A stretch of 27,475 bases of DNA from a virus (IMGVR_UViG_3300048835_000190:1-27475); one strand, 5' to 3'; shown: positions 1 through 7,511, counted from the stretch's first letter. Translations and numbers: made by a program. The notes: generated by a model from the sequence alone, not told the origin.

Positions 1-55
1 CGCAAATCCACAAATGAAACGCGCGAAACACCTTTCCTAAAACCCGAACACAGGG

Positions 56-61
56 TATACA
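56..61 (+). promoter_or_regulatory. possible -10 box of the tRNA-Ser promoter
   Basis: TATACA lies 21 bases upstream of the tRNA 5' end. No convincing -35 box is seen 17 bases further up (TTTCCT at 33-38). The assignment rests on position and the AT-rich hexamer only. Confidence 0.25.
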
Positions 62-82
62 ATGAATTGAATCGACCGCTGA

Positions 83-164
83 GGAGGGTATCCGAATGGT
101 GAGGAGACTGATTCGAAATCAGTTGCCCCGCAAGGGGTTGAGGGTTCGAGTCCCTTGCCCTCCG
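83..164 (+). tRNA. tRNA-Ser (anticodon CGA), integration target of element 1
   Basis: The acceptor stem GGAGGGT (83-89) pairs with GCCCTCC (157-163), with one G-T pair, followed by discriminator G164. The anticodon arm is ACTGA / TTCGAAA / TCAGT (107-123), giving anticodon CGA at 114-116, which reads UCG serine codons. The long variable arm with a CCCC/GGGG stem (about 126-137) is typical of tRNA-Ser, and the T arm is GAGGG-TTCGAGT-CCCTT. CCA is not encoded. Everything from base 110 onward is the copy supplied by the integrated element, which restores an intact gene; the displaced 3' part lies at 21645. Confidence 0.95.
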
Positions 165-167
165 CTT
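110..167 (+). repeat. attL core, left copy of a 58-bp direct repeat
   Basis: These 58 bases are identical to 21645-21702. The preceding base differs (T109 against G21644), as does the following one (T168 against C21703). The repeat covers the anticodon stem-loop through the 3' end of tRNA-Ser plus three bases, the usual core for a tyrosine integrase that crosses over in the anticodon region of a tRNA gene. Confidence 0.93.
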
Positions 168-241
168 TGTAAGTCTTGATAGCACGCCAAGTTAGAGAGA
201 AAACGCACTAGACACCTTTGATATCGCCAGTTGCCACTTGT

Positions 242-1378
242 TCAGGTAGTGCCAATAGAAGTGCCAATACCTTCGATTTCCCGTAATTCTCGGGCAATGT
301 CGTCGGAATCAATTCGGACGTAATACTTCATCGTCGTGGTGATCGACGCATGACGCATCAGCTTCTGTAACAGCGCTGGCTTCACCTTCATGGCCCAGCG
401 ACTACCGAACGAGCGCCGCATGTCGTGAGCGCTGGCGTACTTCTTTTTCTCTCCATCGTCACCGACGACGACATCGGCCTTCTTGCCAATGGCAGAGAAA
501 ATCTTGCTCACCCTGGATAGCGTAAACGGCTTGCCACCCTCAGCAGGGACAGGAAATACCAGCCCGTACCTATCTATTGGATCGGTGGCTAGCATCCACT
601 CGGCAAAGTCTGGCGTCAGTGGCAAGAACTCACTCTTCCGAGACTTTTGAGCGCTGGCCAGAATCCGCAGGCGGGGGAACTCGCCAGTCAGATCAACAGA
701 CATGGGTGCGGAACGATCCCACGAAAGGGACATCGCTTCGCCCAGCCTCAAACCGCTGTACCACAGTCCCCACAGCATCTTTGGCCAGCACGCCTCAGGA
801 CGAACCGATTCGCAGGCGTCAATCATGCGCTGAAACTCAGCCAGACTGATTGGCGAACCCTTTACCCCATCGTCATTGGAAATCTTGGGGAACGTGATAT
901 CAGGAACTTTGTTGAGCAACTTCTGTTTGACTGCCCAAGAGAGCGCCCAACGAATATGCCTCAAGTGGCAAGCGATGGACGTTTCCTTTAGCCCGTCCTT
1001 ACGCAACAAGTTCTGTAGCCTGGATAGCATCGGTGCGTCAATGCTGGCCAGCCTCAGGCGTCCCACGTCTTCACCTGGCGCAATCTTGGGTAAGTGCCCG
1101 AATGCCGACAGCAACGCCCCCTGCGTCTTCACAGCAAGCGTAGGAAACATCTCTTGTTCTACCCGAACCTGGAACGCTTCCCACGATAGCTTGCTCTTGG
1201 GTTGGTACAGCCCTTCGAGTAGCTCACGTTCCCAGTTACCTGCGAACCGCTCAGCATCGCGCATGCTCGTACATTTAGTTGAACGCTCGACGCGCTTACC
1301 CGATACCGGATCGTCGTAGTAGGCGAAAATGAACTTGCGTCCAGAACGTCTGGACACTTTCACGGAAATCTCACTCAT
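242..1378 (-). CDS. int: tyrosine integrase
   Basis: Site-specific recombinase of the phage integrase family, expected to integrate and excise the element through the 58-bp core. The N-terminal part (about 1-170) fits arm- and core-binding domains. The catalytic domain shows R211 (in SGLRLGEAM), K245 or K248 (SAQKSRK), H318-x-x-R321 (HDMRR), H343 (MRHASITTT) and nucleophile Y352 in MKYY. At 378 aa it has normal length. The ATG has a strong GGGAGG site upstream. It is the last gene of a leftward operon with the two small genes at 1444 and 1665. The Gly-Thr tail GIGTSIGTT is encoded by the paired GTGCCAAT repeats that may be arm-binding sites, so the 3' end of the gene and the att arm appear to overlap. 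Confidence 0.96.
   Translation of the reverse strand: MSEISVKVSRRSGRKFIFAYYDDPVSGKRVERSTKCTSMRDAERFAGNWERELLEGLYQPKSKLSWEAFQVRVEQEMFPTLAVKTQGALLSAFGHLPKIAPGEDVGRLRLASIDAPMLSRLQNLLRKDGLKETSIACHLRHIRWALSWAVKQKLLNKVPDITFPKISNDDGVKGSPISLAEFQRMIDACESVRPEACWPKMLWGLWYSGLRLGEAMSLSWDRSAPMSVDLTGEFPRLRILASAQKSRKSEFLPLTPDFAEWMLATDPIDRYGLVFPVPAEGGKPFTLSRVSKIFSAIGKKADVVVGDDGEKKKYASAHDMRRSFGSRWAMKVKPALLQKLMRHASITTTMKYYVRIDSDDIARELREIEGIGTSIGTT
249..268 (+). repeat. putative left arm-type integrase sites (paired GTGCCAAT)
   Basis: GTGCCAAT occurs at 249-256 and again at 261-268, a 12-bp period. A matching pair with the same period and orientation lies at the other element end (21522-21541), identical at 16 of 20 positions. 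Position near the cores and symmetry suggest integrase arm sites. Part of the signal is also coding for the integrase tail. Confidence 0.5.
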
Positions 1379-1443
1379 AGCAAACCTCCCTTGAAAAAGG
1401 AAACTAACGACTTGGCGGTTGACACCCCGCCTTATTGGCCCAT

Positions 1444-1650
1444 TCAGCCCACGTGGCTTTCCTCGTCAGAGACAGGACGTTCTTCGTCTTCACCGTCATC
1501 CGATTGCGACTCGCCACACTGGGGACAATCCCAATCGTGACGCGAAGGATCGAAGCCCAGTCCATCGAATTCCTGTTCTGAGTCATCATGTTCCCAGCCA
1601 AGTTCCGCAGAACGAAACTCAGCGCCACAACAGTTGCACACGTACATCAT
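1444..1650 (-). CDS. small acidic zinc-ribbon protein
   Basis: A 68-aa protein with two CxxC knuckles, CNCC at residues 5-8 and CPQC at about 42-45, separated by an acidic, Trp-containing stretch, then a very acidic tail rich in Asp and Glu. The spacing fits a single zinc ribbon. Such proteins often mediate DNA or protein contacts in phages, but no function can be assigned. There are two possible ATG starts (1650 and 1647), with GGAGA about 9 bases upstream. It lies 15 bases after the 1665-2045 gene and 65 bases before int in the same direction, so it is probably co-transcribed. An overlapping ORF in another frame (1404-1628) lacks the cysteines and is judged a shadow. Confidence 0.7.
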   Translation of the reverse strand: MMYVCNCCGAEFRSAELGWEHDDSEQEFDGLGFDPSRHDWDCPQCGESQSDDGEDEERPVSDEESHVG

Positions 1651-1664
1651 TCTTCTGTCTCCCG

Positions 1665-2045
1665 TTAACGTGAATACTCGGACACTTCTACAGCCAGCCG
1701 ATGCTTCTCACCGTTTACGAACGTCTCGTCATCGACTGTTACATCACAGATTTTCAACGCCCTCGCGAGTGCTTCAGCGCGGCGCTTGGATGCTGCGCCC
1801 GCAATCTGCACTACTACCACATATCCGCCTTTTAGTGTCGGTTCAGGGGCAGGTGTGGCGCGTTCCATCTTGGCCCGTTCATCCGAACCAGCCTTTTCGG
1901 CATCCTTGTTGAACCGCTGGACGAAATACTCGCCCATCCTCTGTCCTAAATCTTTGTCGAACACTCTGACGCGCTTGCGCCCCTTGTAAACGACGACATT
2001 CACCCGGGCCTCTGGCTTGAAGTAGCTAACAAGCTTCACGGACAT
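1665..2045 (-). CDS. hypothetical protein, first gene of the int operon
   Basis: A 126-aa basic protein of unknown function. The start MSVKLVSYF is chosen because AAGGAG lies 8 bases upstream of this ATG and a good promoter (2095-2123) sits immediately before it; the open frame extends further up but through non-coding DNA. The sequence alternates beta-like segments (VNVVVYKGRKRVRVF and GGYVVVVQIAG) with a helical Lys/Arg/Glu region, consistent with a small alpha/beta fold. Being promoter-proximal and ahead of int, it could be a regulator, but no helix-turn-helix is evident. Confidence 0.75.
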   Translation of the reverse strand: MSVKLVSYFKPEARVNVVVYKGRKRVRVFDKDLGQRMGEYFVQRFNKDAEKAGSDERAKMERATPAPEPTLKGGYVVVVQIAGAASKRRAEALARALKICDVTVDDETFVNGEKHRLAVEVSEYSR

Positions 2046-2094
2046 GACTGACTCCTTGTGGAAAACAGGCTGGGACATCCAGCCAACGTGCGAG

Positions 2095-2123
2095 AGTCTA
2101 GCGAGTGCCCTAAATCTTGTCAA
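2095..2123 (-). promoter_or_regulatory. sigma70-type promoter of the int operon
   Basis: Read leftward, a perfect -35 box TTGACA (2118-2123) is separated by 17 bases from TAGACT (2095-2100). It would give a leader of about 45 nt before the ATG at 2045. GTCAAT/ATTGAC half-sites overlap and flank the -35 box (2119-2124 and just upstream), so it may be repressor-controlled. Confidence 0.6.
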
Positions 2124-2190
2124 TATGTTTTTCTTAATTGACTTATAACTTCTGACAACTATTGACACCGACTGATATTCCACGAAAAAA

Positions 2191-2317
2191 GCCGCAGGCC
2201 CGATCAAGTGGTAGAAAGTGCTGAACCAGCACCGCGCAGCCTCACGACTGCGCACACTTAATCGGGCTTGCGGCCCTTTGCTTCAAGTTGTTGGTTCAGT
2301 GGGTTTCTACGCCCGAT
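2191..2317 (+). ncRNA. candidate structured RNA or cruciform with alternative pairings
   Basis: A 14-bp stem (2191-2204 with 2261-2274, one G-T pair) encloses two perfect hairpins: GTGCTG-AAC-CAGCAC (2218-2232) and GCGCAG-N8-CTGCGC (2234-2253), a three-way junction. Competing complements lie downstream: GTAGAAA (2211-2217) and CTGAACC (2221-2227) match TTTCTAC (2304-2310) and GGTTCAG (2293-2299), and GCCCGAT recurs at 2311-2317 and can also pair with ATCGGGC (2261-2267). It could be a switching RNA, or a hairpin acting as DNA, for example in replication. The pairing is directly visible; the function is unknown. Confidence 0.45.
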
Positions 2318-2616
2318 CCTTAATTAAAAACCATGTCCACCCCTCGTGTCCAGTTGATTCGCGTTCCCCCGAAAAAAACGCAGAAATTTCAGAAGTACCA
2401 AAATCAATGTGTCTCACGTCTCTGGTTTCACGCAAAACGGCCATCAGTTTGCCAAAATCTCGTGGCGTGCGTACTCTGAGGCGTCCCAGAAATCTGGACT
2501 ATTGACAGCAACCGATAGTCACTCATGGCCCTCTGGCCAGCCCGCTGGACACTCCTATCGTTTCGGTGGCCGCACGTTTTGCGGCGAATCGAAACCCTTT
2601 TGTGAGTGAGTGAATC

Positions 2617-2889
2617 ATGGAAAGTCAGATTGAGCAGGCGGAACGTCTCAAGACGCTGTTGCTGGAGATCGAAGCCATTGCCTTGAGGGCGAACGCGGAG
2701 ATCGAGAAGCTTCCAACAGCGGATGATCTAAGCGAACTGGAAGGATGCTTGAGAGGGATCGAACACAGCGCCAAGAACGCTGATACGGAGATCGAACGCC
2801 TTCCTTGTGCCGACGAACTGGACGAGTTGGCCGACAAGCTCGAAGAGATGGCAGGCAATGCCTACTCGGCCAAAGAAGCGATTAGCTAA
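2617..2889 (+). CDS. small coiled-coil repeat protein
   Basis: A 90-aa acidic, almost entirely helical protein. It contains two copies of a unit of about 30 residues: the first runs from IEAIALRAN to LEGCLRG and the second from IEHSAKNAD to LADKLEE, each carrying an EIE(K/R)LP element followed by an Asp/Glu/Leu helix. Heptad spacing of Leu and Ile suggests a coiled coil. The ATG is preceded only by a weak purine stretch. It is the first of three rightward genes that interrupt the leftward element. Function is not recognised. Confidence 0.65.
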   Translation: MESQIEQAERLKTLLLEIEAIALRANAEIEKLPTADDLSELEGCLRGIEHSAKNADTEIERLPCADELDELADKLEEMAGNAYSAKEAIS

Positions 2890-2904
2890 GGTTCGTCCCA
2901 ATCG

Positions 2905-2928
2905 CCCCGCCGAATTGTTCGCGCGGGG
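2905..2928 (+). terminator. weak hairpin between 2889 and 2954
   Basis: CCCCGC (2905-2910) pairs with GCGGGG (2923-2928) across a 12-base loop, followed by the T-rich TATCTTTATCC. It lies between two rightward genes and could attenuate read-through. The stem is short. Confidence 0.3.
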
Positions 2929-2953
2929 TATCTTTATCCTTTGGAGTTCAGAT

Positions 2954-3211
2954 ATGAATATTGTTCCGGTTGTGCTCAAAAAGCTTGGGAAAGAGCACGA
3001 AACTTTTGAGTTGGTTGAATGTGTCGCGATTCCCAGTACGGGCGACAAAATATTCGACGAAGTATCGGACACGCTGTATCAAGTTGAGAGCGTTGGTTTT
3101 CAGTTAATGAATCACAGCAAAAGCGAGGCAGGAAATCGAATGTGCTCGCCTGTGGTGTACCTGGAAGCTGTCGCCAGAAAGCGGGAAAAGAAAGGCCCTA
3201 ATCCAGAGTAG
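2954..3211 (+). CDS. hypothetical protein (85 aa)
   Basis: The start is the ATG of MNIVPVVLKK, with TGGAG 8 bases upstream; the longer open frame that starts at 2807 would overlap the coiled-coil gene out of frame and is rejected. The sequence reads like a small beta-rich domain (ELVECVAIPSTGDKIFD, DTLYQVESVGFQL, SPVVYLEAVAR) with a charged C-terminus. It resembles small phage or plasmid proteins with a beta-barrel pattern, but I recognise no family. It is probably co-transcribed with the gene at 2617. Confidence 0.65.
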   Translation: MNIVPVVLKKLGKEHETFELVECVAIPSTGDKIFDEVSDTLYQVESVGFQLMNHSKSEAGNRMCSPVVYLEAVARKREKKGPNPE

Positions 3212-3268
3212 AAGTGCGGCGGAGACCAGAACCGAGTACACTGGGCAGGCAAAGGAGGGCTCTTTGCC

Positions 3269-3973
3269 ATGCTCAAGTATATTGTCTTCGCAACTCTCGG
3301 CTTAGCCAGTGCCACCGTATGCGGCGCACCAATCGTTGTAGACCCCGATTCTTATGCGGCTGGGACCGACATCAGCAATGGATTTGCTGGTGTGTCCCTG
3401 TCGCTTTACGATCCACCCGGCGCGTCCGGCTTGCCGCCTGTCGGCTCGTCCATCTTTTCGCGGGAGACTTCGATTCCCGTTGCAGGCAACCGCACGTTCA
3501 GCTTCCGCACCAATGACGGAGACTTGCGACCAATCTTTGTGCTGTTCCTGGAGGGACTGAGGGCCGACTTCTCAACTGCTGTTGGGTTTGTCTCCATCGA
3601 CTTCATTACGGATGACTCGTTTGACCCCGGAACGCTTCAAGCATTCGACCTAAGCGGAAACCTGCTTGAAGAGGCATTCACGCCCGGCGCAGTTCCCTTT
3701 GGTGGCGTTGAGACTGCCACGATTAGCCGATCCCAGAACGATATCGCTTACATTCTGGCTGGCGGAAGTGGAACCCAGGGAGTCTATTTGGACAACCTAC
3801 AGTTTGAGGTTCTTGAATTGCCAACAGCGGTTCCTGAGTCTTCGTCGGCGTTGATTTGGTCGCTCGTGATCTTTGTCGCAGTTAGTCGTTCGCCGCAGCG
3901 TCTATCACGGCAATTAGCCAGACTATTGGGGCGAGAAGCAGGCCGATACAAAAGACAAATATCAGCGCGATAG
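3269..3973 (+). CDS. secreted protein with PEP-CTERM-like C-terminus
   Basis: A 234-aa exported protein. Residues 1-19 form a signal peptide (MLKYIVFATLGLASATVCGA) with an A-x-A-like cleavage region. The body is beta-rich, with Gly, Asp and Asn and the motifs FSFRTNDGD, FVSIDFITDD and YLDNLQFEVLEL, like carbohydrate-binding-type surface domains. The C-terminus has VPESSS, a hydrophobic stretch (ALIWSLVIFVAV) and a basic tail, the three-part layout of PEP-CTERM sorting signals, with S in place of the second P. The tail runs on about 30 residues further than usual and overlaps the convergent gene at 3882 by 92 bp, so the 3' end may have been rearranged. GGAGGG lies upstream of the ATG. It is a likely cargo gene altering the host surface. 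Confidence 0.8.
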   Translation: MLKYIVFATLGLASATVCGAPIVVDPDSYAAGTDISNGFAGVSLSLYDPPGASGLPPVGSSIFSRETSIPVAGNRTFSFRTNDGDLRPIFVLFLEGLRADFSTAVGFVSIDFITDDSFDPGTLQAFDLSGNLLEEAFTPGAVPFGGVETATISRSQNDIAYILAGGSGTQGVYLDNLQFEVLELPTAVPESSSALIWSLVIFVAVSRSPQRLSRQLARLLGREAGRYKRQISAR

Positions 3974-4583
3974 AGACGACCCAGCTAATCATCAAGACGA
4001 TGCCAAGCGCGGTCTTTCCTTGCACAAGTTGGCCGACGCCGGGAAAGAGAAAGATGTTCAACAGGACAGCAAGCCCGCGATTTGACGAACGTTGCTGGTG
4101 AACGATCACGTTAGTCTGAACAATCATTTGTGGCGCAGATTGTTGCGGCTGGCTTAGCATCAGCGCCTGATGTCGTTCAGTCATCAACTGTTGATGTCGT
4201 CTAGCCTGCAACTCTTCGTGATCGGCACGGGCTTGCTCCTGTTGTCGTAGCTGCCTTTGCTCCTCGACTCGGATCAATTCCTCTTGCTGCTTGCGTTCAG
4301 CCTTTTCTTGCAATGCCAGTTCGCGAGTTTGCCGCTTCGCTTCGGCTTCGTTTTTCTTCTGAGATTCGCGCTCGTTCCGGCCCTTCTCCACAATTTCAAG
4401 GCAAGTAGGAATCTGCCGAACCTCCAACCACTTACTCTTGGTTCTTGTTTCGCTCATCACTTTAGACTTGGCGGTTACAGTTCCGTCTCGCAACAATCGC
4501 GCAAAGTCAGGTTCGGCGATTGGTCCAATAACTTGATCTTCGGACCAGCCGGACTGTACGTAGTGCCAGAAATGAGCGTTCAT
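3882..4583 (-). CDS. GYF_2-like domain, coiled coil and TM2-like membrane protein
   Basis: A 233-aa membrane protein. Residues 1-60 match the GYF_2 pattern (WHYVQSGWSEDQVIGPI, then KSKWLEVRQIP). Residues 65-145 are a Gln/Glu/Arg-rich coiled coil. Residues 165-233 carry two hydrophobic segments with NIFLFPGVGQLVQGK between them, as in TM2-type domains. GYF_2 domains in bacteria are often found in membrane-linked proteins of unknown role. It stands at the end of the leftward late block, 79 bases after the Mu-F-like gene, with its own promoter candidate, and might be a host-derived cargo gene. No clear ribosome-binding site is seen. Confidence 0.75.
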   Translation of the reverse strand: MNAHFWHYVQSGWSEDQVIGPIAEPDFARLLRDGTVTAKSKVMSETRTKSKWLEVRQIPTCLEIVEKGRNERESQKKNEAEAKRQTRELALQEKAERKQQEELIRVEEQRQLRQQEQARADHEELQARRHQQLMTERHQALMLSQPQQSAPQMIVQTNVIVHQQRSSNRGLAVLLNIFLFPGVGQLVQGKTALGIVLMISWVVSIALIFVFCIGLLLAPIVWLIAVIDAAAND

Positions 4584-4620
4584 ATCGCGCCAGTATTAGG
4601 GGTACGTCAAATGCTCCCCA

Positions 4621-4649
4621 ATCATACTAGACGCGCCTTGGAAATGCAA
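4621..4649 (-). promoter_or_regulatory. possible promoter of the GYF/TM2 gene
   Basis: Read leftward, TTGCAT (4644-4649) is followed after 17 bases by TATGAT (4621-4626), a 5/6 match to the -10 consensus. A start around 4614 would leave a leader of about 30 nt before the ATG at 4583. Confidence 0.4.
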
Positions 4650-4662
4650 CTAGATTTTTGCA

Positions 4663-5361
4663 TTAACCCAACGAGCACCGACACCCGGCCCGCTCGGAAG
4701 CCGGTAGCGAAGGATCGCCTGGATACTTGGCGGGGTGTCCCCCAACATCGAACGTCCCGCCAACTGGAATGACCGAACCTGCTAGCGCTTGGTGGGAGGG
4801 GCGGACTCGATCATCTCCACGGGTCTGCCACGTTACCGATTCGCCGCGCTCTTCCGCACTGGCAAGCGCCCCGACATTCAGCGCCATGGTTGTTTCGGCT
4901 GTGGCAATCGTCTGTGCGCGTGTCTTGGTCGCTTTCAGTTTCTCTTTGATCGAGGCGACGATTTCTGCAACGGACTTGCCATCGGCTACCCCTTGGGTGA
5001 TTTCCTTTTGCGCCGCGTCTACTCCCTGCGCCGCAATGTCTGCCCAATACCCTAGCGCCTTAATCGTGTCCCAAACGGTTTTCAGTGTGGCTTTGAGCGC
5101 ACTGGACAGCGCGCCGAGAATGCGCTTGCCAACCTTGAATATCTTCTTGCTCGAAGCCTGATACGCGCCAGCGGCCATGATTCCCAGAATGGATTCTTCC
5201 ACTGCGTCAATCAGCAGTTTGGTTTCGGTCGCTATGTCTAGTTGCTCGCCAGACTGGTAAGCCTTGAGAATGCGTCTATTCTGTTTGCGCAAGTAGACTC
5301 TCAGCACCTTCGCCAATTCTCGCTCGGCGCGTGCGTGCAACTTTAGCCAGGCGTCAGCCAT
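4663..5361 (-). CDS. Mu gpF-like minor head / head morphogenesis protein
   Basis: A 232-aa protein ending in the typical Mu-F/SPP1 gp7 C-terminal signature: TRGDDRVRPSHQALAG, then YPGDPSLP and ERAGCRCSLG. The N-terminal two-thirds is helical, with an Ala-rich region. The family is a minor head component present in few copies near the portal, needed for head assembly. Its ATG overlaps the portal stop by 8 bases (ATGGCTGA), and head morphogenesis genes commonly follow portal genes. Length is at the short end for the family but the domain is complete. Confidence 0.9.
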   Translation of the reverse strand: MADAWLKLHARAERELAKVLRVYLRKQNRRILKAYQSGEQLDIATETKLLIDAVEESILGIMAAGAYQASSKKIFKVGKRILGALSSALKATLKTVWDTIKALGYWADIAAQGVDAAQKEITQGVADGKSVAEIVASIKEKLKATKTRAQTIATAETTMALNVGALASAEERGESVTWQTRGDDRVRPSHQALAGSVIPVGGTFDVGGHPAKYPGDPSLPASERAGCRCSLG

Positions 5362-6685
5362 TCTTTATCGCTCGACCTAACGACTTGAACCGCTTCTCAG
5401 TCGAGAACGTGTCACCACCCTTAACTGGTGGCAAGCCTAGAAATGCTCGGCGCTCGTTGCGTGTCGTGTCAGTCTTACAGAGCGCCCACTTCTTGAGCGT
5501 CATCTCTTCATCGTCTGGAATCGCTTCCTCAAAGTAGATGACGAGTTTTTCGCCATTCTTGGCAAACATCGGCCCAAGGAATGCCGTTAGCGCTTGGCTC
5601 ACCAATTCCAGAACTGGGTTAACCGTGTTGTCGTAGAAGATGCGGCGTGCTTCGTAACTCGATGCGCGGTTGGCGTCCTTCGCCCCCAGCAGGATTTCGC
5701 TTACCGAGTAAGCGTAAAGAATCTGCTCTTTCGTCAATGACTTGGATTCGAGAAATGCAAGTTCCTTCGGCGATAGCGAAAGTTGTTTAACGTCTTCGAT
5801 CATCCCGTCCAGCAGAAGCGGCGTGCCCATCTGGCTGACGCCGGTCCAATACCGCTGGATATCGTCCGTAAACTGCTTGCGCTGCTTCTTGGTGGCGATT
5901 GGTATCGTGCCCGGCCCACCGCTGGGGTCTGGGATTCTGCCGATCTTGAACGCGAGTCCTGGAAACTGGCCTTGCTTAAAGGTGCGCCAGTGCGCCTCCG
6001 AAATCGCTTGATCGGCTACAACCGCGTCTGCGATAGCGGAAACGGTAGACTTGAAGCCCCACGGGTCGGATGGATCGGGGAGGTAACTGTAGACAACCTC
6101 ATCGCCTGGAATATCGAACGTAGAAGCCTTGCCAGGAATGCGAATCGTCCAAGAGGCTCGGTCTCTGTCGGCGTCGTCGATCCAGTGTGACGGGATCGGG
6201 AATATCTGGAGTTTGTCCGACTTACCGTCTGTCGTGATCCACAACAAGGAACGCCCGGTGAGTTCAAGCGATGAGACAATAAAGTATTTGAGCGTAAAAG
6301 CTGTGCCCAGCGCCCAAGGGTCTTCGAGCAACTCCAAGATTGGGTGATTAGGCAGTGGCTCTAGGTTCTCACCAACACCCTTGAGGTGAGTTGGAACATA
6401 GGATTTCGTGCGAAACTTAGTTGGCTTGTCTTGAACGCGGGCCACTCGGAGCGGTTGACGGGCGCAGCGAGTGGCGATTCGATTGACTGCCGTATAGACG
6501 TAGCCACGAAATGCGGCCAACTGATCGCGAGCGCTGTCACAACTGGCACGTTTTCCCGTAATCGCTTCGGTTGCCGCATCAGTCAACGACGAGGGGAGCG
6601 CCGAAGGTTGAGACGCTTTAGTGCGCGCAACTTCCATCATCTTGCAGGTGTCTTCATGTTCCCTGCGTAATGCATCCCGCAACAT
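5354..6685 (-). CDS. HK97-family portal protein
   Basis: A 443-aa portal, forming the dodecameric ring at the capsid vertex for DNA entry. Family features visible are the N-terminal FRGYVYTAVNRIA helix, HPILELLEDP at about residue 120, the FTLKYFIVSSLELTGRSLLW region, QLSLSPKELAFLESKSL, and ILYAYSVSEILLGAKDANRAS near 330, followed by the clip and crown helices. Length is normal. The ATG begins 2 bases after the stop of the coiled-coil gene, and the end overlaps the Mu-F-like gene, so head genes are tightly coupled. Confidence 0.93.
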   Translation of the reverse strand: MLRDALRREHEDTCKMMEVARTKASQPSALPSSLTDAATEAITGKRASCDSARDQLAAFRGYVYTAVNRIATRCARQPLRVARVQDKPTKFRTKSYVPTHLKGVGENLEPLPNHPILELLEDPWALGTAFTLKYFIVSSLELTGRSLLWITTDGKSDKLQIFPIPSHWIDDADRDRASWTIRIPGKASTFDIPGDEVVYSYLPDPSDPWGFKSTVSAIADAVVADQAISEAHWRTFKQGQFPGLAFKIGRIPDPSGGPGTIPIATKKQRKQFTDDIQRYWTGVSQMGTPLLLDGMIEDVKQLSLSPKELAFLESKSLTKEQILYAYSVSEILLGAKDANRASSYEARRIFYDNTVNPVLELVSQALTAFLGPMFAKNGEKLVIYFEEAIPDDEEMTLKKWALCKTDTTRNERRAFLGLPPVKGGDTFSTEKRFKSLGRAIKNG

Positions 6686-6687
6686 GG

Positions 6688-6903
6688 TTAGCCTTTCGCA
6701 GTCTTGCGCACGGCAATCGCCTTTTCGGCCTGGACGCGCGCATAATCCCGCTCAATCACCGCAGTCAGGTTTCTCACCTGTAGTTCCATCGCTGCGATGG
6801 TATCGTCTCGAATGCGCAGTTCCTGCCTCAAGTCGAACAACAGCGATTCCAAACGTTTGTTCTCGCGCTGGGTGTCGTACTCAGCATATTTGGCAAGCCA
6901 CAT
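6688..6903 (-). CDS. small coiled-coil protein
   Basis: A 71-aa, highly charged, all-helical protein with heptad-like Leu, Ile and Met spacing (KRLESLLFDLRQELRIRDD). Its ATG overlaps the stop of the upstream gene by one base (TAATG), which suggests translational coupling. It sits between the 6903-7454 gene and the portal and may help head assembly, but the family is not recognised. Confidence 0.7.
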   Translation of the reverse strand: MWLAKYAEYDTQRENKRLESLLFDLRQELRIRDDTIAAMELQVRNLTAVIERDYARVQAEKAIAVRKTAKG

Positions 6904-7454
6904 TACTTGCCCTTCTCAACGAGTTTGGTCAGAAGTTCAAGCAGTTTTTCATTTACAGCGGTGCTACGCTCTAGCACTTCGGCCAGCGAAATACCTTTTT
7001 CAGGTTCCGGCAGGATGAAGTTCTTGCGCGGCTTGCCGTCATCGACCGGTTTAGGCTTCTCGCCTTCGAAGCTGGCTAGTGTTGGGAGTTCGCCCTTCAA
7101 GAGAACCGCATCCCCGTTGTCCACGGCGCGGCGCATCCAATAAAACCAAGTAGATTGAGTCTCGCCGTTGTAGACTTCCTTTTCCGGTGGAAGAGAATTG
7201 CTTTTCTCGATCTTGGCTCTGGTTTCACGGTGCTCGGGCTCGTGCAACGGTTCGCGGATATATCGCTCGCCAGTGGATAGGTTGACGCCAATGACCTTTC
7301 CGGGCACTGGCTTGGTCCACTTGTCGCCCTTCGCGCGAATCGCCTTGGAATCAATCTCGCGAAAGTTGATATGACCACGCAATGGTTTGCCAACTGGATG
7401 AAAAAACAGGCGCGAACCGCGCTTGCCGTGAACTTCGATTTCGACTACTGACAT
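6903..7454 (-). CDS. hypothetical protein of the head gene cluster
   Basis: A 183-aa protein directly downstream of the capsid gene. The N-terminal half looks beta-rich (VVEIEVHGKRGSRLFF, KVIGVNLSTGERYIREP), the middle contains STWFYWMRRAVDNGDAVLL, and the last 40 residues form an amphipathic helix (LAEVLERSTAVNEKLLELLTKLVEK). Position just after the capsid gene would suit a decoration, head-completion or tail-adaptor role, but no family is recognised. It does not carry the catalytic patterns of prohead proteases. ATG at 7454 with CAGGGA upstream. Confidence 0.75.
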   Translation of the reverse strand: MSVVEIEVHGKRGSRLFFHPVGKPLRGHINFREIDSKAIRAKGDKWTKPVPGKVIGVNLSTGERYIREPLHEPEHRETRAKIEKSNSLPPEKEVYNGETQSTWFYWMRRAVDNGDAVLLKGELPTLASFEGEKPKPVDDGKPRKNFILPEPEKGISLAEVLERSTAVNEKLLELLTKLVEKGK

Positions 7455-7475
7455 AAAGATTCCCTGTTAGACCAA

Positions 7476-7511
7476 CCCGGCCCAAGGTGAAAGGACAAGC
7501 CTTGGGCCGGG
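7476..7511 (-). terminator. strong hairpin after the capsid gene
   Basis: A perfect 12-bp stem, CCCGGCCCAAGG (7476-7487) with CCTTGGGCCGGG (7500-7511), closes a 12-base loop 15 bases after the capsid stop. No T-run follows leftward, so it may be an mRNA 3'-stabilising or partial-termination hairpin that raises capsid expression relative to downstream genes. Confidence 0.55.

Larger units (their letters stand above)
2046..2616. other. intergenic region with promoter and complex inverted repeats
   Basis: There is no convincing gene in these 570 bases. They hold the int-operon promoter (2095-2123), repeated ATTGAC elements (three copies by 2166 and another at about 2511), and the multi-branched structure at 2191-2317. 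From 2320 to 2616 I see AT-rich patches (TTAATTAAAAA at 2320-2330) and no clear promoter for the rightward gene at 2617. Confidence 0.6.

Noticed and set aside
1404-1628. Leftward 74-aa ORF overlapping the zinc-ribbon gene
   Set aside because: It has no motif or ribosome-binding site and competes with the frame that carries four ordered cysteines.
2046-2255. N-terminal extension of the 1665-2045 gene
   Set aside because: The extension crosses the promoter and part of the structured region; the AAGGAG site fits the start at 2045.
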